From Coniella vitis (Eukaryota; Ascomycota; Sordariomycetes; Diaporthales; Schizoparmaceae), in assembly GCA_011317545.1 (NCBI GenBank), contig WUJK01000014.1, forward strand, positions 248,001-312,000: a stretch of DNA of 64,000 nucleotides, written 5' to 3'. A program made the position numbers and the translations under genes. Shown piece after piece: positions 61,230-64,000 of this stretch (position 1 is its first letter; the number at the start of each line of letters is the position of its first letter). The notes under the pieces are model-generated. The model was not told the origin of the DNA. It saw only the letters and a list, made by a program, of their open reading frames with translations, and made no database searches.

Positions 61230-63716
61230 CTAAGGCTATAATAACTTTTATCTTTCGTATTCTTTAATTAGATCTTTATGGATATTCTTTAGGGGTTCCT
61301 AAGTATTTTCTAAGTTATTATATCCTTTCTATTTAATAAGGTATTATTTTCCGCGTCCGCGTTTATATAAGTCGAGAATCTCTTTAACTTCGTATTATAC
61401 TTATTCTAGTTCGATAATATCTATATTATACGAGAGTTCTACGTTTACTAGTACTAGTTCTAAGAGTAAAATATAGAAGACCGGGTATAGGCGTATATAT
61501 AGAATTTCGAGTTTATAGTTAACTAGGGAAATTTATTATATAATTTTATAAGGTCCGAGCTTTTTATAATTAAGTTTATCGTTAGATCTAGTAGTTTTAA
61601 TATTTTTACGGTTAAAGTAGACTTTATCTCCCTTTTATAGGATTAATTCCTTAATCCTTTTCTAATTAGCGTATTTTATTATCTACTCTTTAATATCCTA
61701 AAGTATATATCGAGTATCTTCGTACGATTACTTAATTCTTTTAGTATATTAGTCTGCCGTTTCTATATTTCTACCTAATAGCGTTTCGTAGTATACCGTA
61801 GGGTTATATCCGTAGAGTAGGAAGAATAGTAATTTTCCTATATTTATCGTATCTACGCTATTATAGGCGAATTATACCGTAGGTAAGAGTTCGACCTAAT
61901 TATTTTATTCGTAGTTAACGTAGTATCGTAGATACTATTCTATAATCTAGTTAATACGTTCTGTTTATCCGTCTATCTAAGGATAAAATACTATAGATAT
62001 ACGTTATATTATTCCGAGGTATTTAGTAAGTAAGATCTAGAATTTTAATATAAACTTTCTATCCTTATCTAATATAATTTCCTAAGGTATTCCGTAGTTA
62101 GCGATAATAGTACGGAGGAATACGTATACGAGTTCTTCTATAATACTACTTTCTTTATATAATAGGAAGTATATATACTTACTTAGTCTATAAACTACTA
62201 TTAAGATACTATTATACTATACCTAAATTAAGGGTTCTTATAAGAGGGGTAGCTTAGTAATAAAGTTTAGATTAATAGATAACTAAATAGTCGTAGGTAT
62301 TAGTAAAGGTTATAGTAGTCCGTAAGGTTTATATCGTTCTATCTTATTCTATTTATATATATTATAGTTATTAACGATATCTATAACTCGTTTCTTAAGG
62401 CTTAGTAGATTCTAATAACGTTAGATCCTTTTATAGGTTGCTCTAATTCCTTAGTATCTATATACTAGTACGCTATAGATACTTCTAATATAGTCGTTTT
62501 ATTCTAATATTATTATACTATCGAGGTTAGGTATTTCTCCTTCGATATATAGTATTACGTTAAGTTCCTTAGTAATAGATAGTATAGTAAGGTTACCTTC
62601 CGAATCTTCTTTAAAGATTGCTATAATATCTTAGTTTTTACTATTACTATCCTTATAGTCTAACCGTCTACTAAGAGTATCTATTCGTTCGTTTTCTTTA
62701 CCTTTACGGTAGATAATCTTAAAGTCGAATTCTAATAGGAATTCGTATTATCTAACTTATCGTTTATTAAGCTACTTTATCGAGGTAAATACCTAAAGAT
62801 TCTTATAATCTATATATATAAGAATTTATTATTTTACGCCGATAAGGTAGTATCGCTATTCCCTAAAGGCTTCTATTATTACTATAAATTCTTAATCGGG
62901 CGTTCCGTAGTTAAGTTCTAATCCGTTTAGTTTTTTACTAAAGTTACTAATTATCCGTAATTATCCTTTATCGTCTCGTTATCCGAATTATCTACCGAGT
63001 ATATAGTCTAATACGCTTATCTCGATCTCGAAAACTTTATCTTAGTCTACTTTAATTAGGATTAGTTCTAATATAACTATATCCTTAATTATATTAAAGG
63101 CTTTTTATATCTATTCGTTCTAATTAAAGGTAATATCCTTTTTCGTAAGTTCTATAAATAGTATTATAATACTATTATAATTCTTAATAAATTATCGGTA
63201 GAAGTTAATATAGCTTAAGAAGGCTCTAATATCCTTAACGTTCTAAGGTATAGGCTAATCCCTAACTACCTATACTTTATCTTTCTATATTCGTATATAC
63301 CCTAGTATAATAGTATATCTAAGGTAGTTAACTTCTCAAGTATTCTAGTTATATTTAGTAGGTTCTATTAAAATCTTATTATCTTAGAGGATTTATAGGA
63401 TTATTATAATATACTTCTAATATTCTTCGAATATTTTTAAGTAAATAAGGATATCGTCTAGGTAAGCGATTATAAAATAGTCGAGGTATTTATATAAGAT
63501 AAAGTTTATTATTTCCTAGAATAATATAGGGGCGTTAGTAAGTCCGAATAATATAATAAGATATTCGAAATATCCGTAGCGTATTCTAAACGCTATTTTC
63601 TATTCTTCTCCGGGTTTAATACGAATATACGTATATCCTTCCTTAAGGTCGAGGGCTATAAACTATTAGGCTCCTCTAAATCTATCTCTAAATTCTTTAA
63701 AAAGAGGTAAGGGGTA
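61230..63716 (-). pseudogene. Gypsy-3 pol relic: RT, RNase H, integrase, chromodomain
   Basis: Read on the minus strand. The reverse transcriptase has an intact YLDD at about 63,451-63,468 and an FYR-type connection segment near 63,190-63,215. RNase H has a mutated YTDHK near 62,803-62,823 and the YRKGKEN-type end near 62,690. The integrase has the conserved QTDGQTER block, with stops where glutamines stood, at about 61,955-61,990 and a GPY/F module near 61,490-61,620. A chromodomain (YLIKWKG, ENTWEP with Trp as stop) lies at about 61,260-61,430. This order defines a Ty3/gypsy chromovirus. Chromodomains of this type steer integration to heterochromatin. Confidence 0.75.
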
Positions 63717-64000
63717 TGTTGGAGGTTATAATATATAATAGTAAAGAGGATCGAGGGGATTAAAGAATAAAGAAGAGGGTTGATAGTAGTTATATTATAT
63801 CGAAGTGCTTGCTTGCTTCTAACTATCTATCTTTAAGTCGGAAGGAATCCCTATATTTATAGTTATTCTTAAGCTATATTCTCGAATCTTCTTTTAATTG
63901 ATTTATAATATTGATTATAAATGCGTATTATTTAGTTATTCCAGTTGGTAAGGACTGGAGAGATATATTCTTCCGCGTGGCGAGTGTGGCAAGTGATTAC
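63717..64000 (+). mobile_element. LTR-2 (subtype 1), cut by the window edge
   Basis: Starts TGTTGGAGG within or at the edge of Gypsy-3 pol and shows the first 284 bp of the LTR. It shares the CTTTAAGTCGGAAGG stretch with the copy at 22,506 and lacks the TCGTCGAGAGGG stretch of the others. It is lightly mutated. Whether it is a solo LTR or the start of a complete element cannot be seen. Confidence 0.8.

Larger units (their letters stand above)
59879..63716 (-). mobile_element. Gypsy-3 chromovirus, 3' half
   Basis: On the minus strand: reverse transcriptase, RNase H, integrase with chromodomain, a 3' non-coding part, a polypurine tract and the 3' LTR. It is cut on the right by an LTR-2 at 63,717, and its gag and 5' LTR are not in view. 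It begins at the end of a LINE-A 3' region. The flanking pentamer does not match that of the 5' part at 37,793, so the two halves come from different insertions. It is strongly RIP-mutated. Confidence 0.8.

Noticed and set aside
37793..63716. One Gypsy-3 element split by a large inversion between 39,640 and 63,716
   Set aside because: The outer flank of the 5' LTR (AAAAG) does not match the flank of the 3' LTR (ATTTA in the same sense), so the two halves do not share a target duplication.
63700..64000. Start of a complete Copia-type element
   Set aside because: Only 284 bp of the LTR are visible; the TGTTGG start is suggestive of such elements but no internal sequence can be read.

Overview
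The window looks like repeat-dense heterochromatin from a filamentous ascomycete (Pezizomycotina). From about base 456 onward the dinucleotides CA and TG are almost absent and TA is in large excess, while many CG dinucleotides remain. This is the mark of repeat-induced point mutation (RIP: CpA to TpA, and TpG to TpA on the other strand). No intact protein gene was found; the few short open frames are chance openings in transposon relics. Only bases 1-455 look like ordinary low-copy DNA, and a possible gene start there points out of the window on the minus strand.

Layout. The sequence is a nest of retroelements. The oldest visible layer is LINE-B, a Tad1-like LINE with an FVDD-type reverse transcriptase and an (ATT)n tail. 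One copy is cut into three pieces (2,166-3,187, 17,651-18,941 and 28,624-28,698); a second lies at 32,336-35,434. Into this came at least eleven copies or fragments of a second LINE, LINE-A, about 8.2 kb long with a (TTTA)n/(TAAA)n tail. They occupy 3,188-5,568, 5,569-16,911, 16,912-17,650, 18,942-28,623, 20,495-21,249, 28,699-28,976, 28,977-32,335, 35,435-37,792, 39,641-44,416, 44,417-48,385, 48,386-57,275 and 57,276-59,878. LINE-A carries a gag-like ORF1, an ORF2 with endonuclease (GDFN, SDH), YADD reverse transcriptase and RNase H, and then, convergent on the opposite strand, a long third reading frame (ORF3) between ORF2 and the tail.

Four LTR families are layered on top. TRIM-1 has 188-bp terminal repeats, with three solo copies, one complete 528-bp unit and one 866-bp composite. 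LTR-2 is about 620 bp and begins TGTTGGAGG, with four solo LTRs and one copy running off the right edge. Gypsy-3 is a Ty3/gypsy chromovirus: a 5' half at 37,793-39,640, a 3' half at 59,879-63,716 and one solo LTR. LTR-4 is a 1.9-kb gag-only element at 41,427-43,346 plus one solo LTR. Most insertions carry a 5-bp target duplication, and many can be checked against an empty site in another LINE copy. A further 2.2-kb insertion at 7,942-10,144 lacks a target duplication, sits exactly between A and T, and has a terminal hairpin, so it is Helitron-like.

How it fits together. Nesting gives a relative order: LINE-B, then LINE-A copies, then LTR elements, with TRIM-1 and one short LINE-A copy (20,495-21,249) among the youngest because parts of them are barely mutated. 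Points most worth following are the antisense ORF3 of LINE-A, the TRIM-1 family and its odd composite, the heat-shock and CRE-like motifs in LTR-2, an unmutated 290-bp island inside the LTR-4 element, and a tRNA-like cloverleaf with intact A and B boxes inside Gypsy-3. Coordinates of element borders come from reading by eye and may be off by a few bases where no target duplication fixes them; ORF borders inside relics are approximate.
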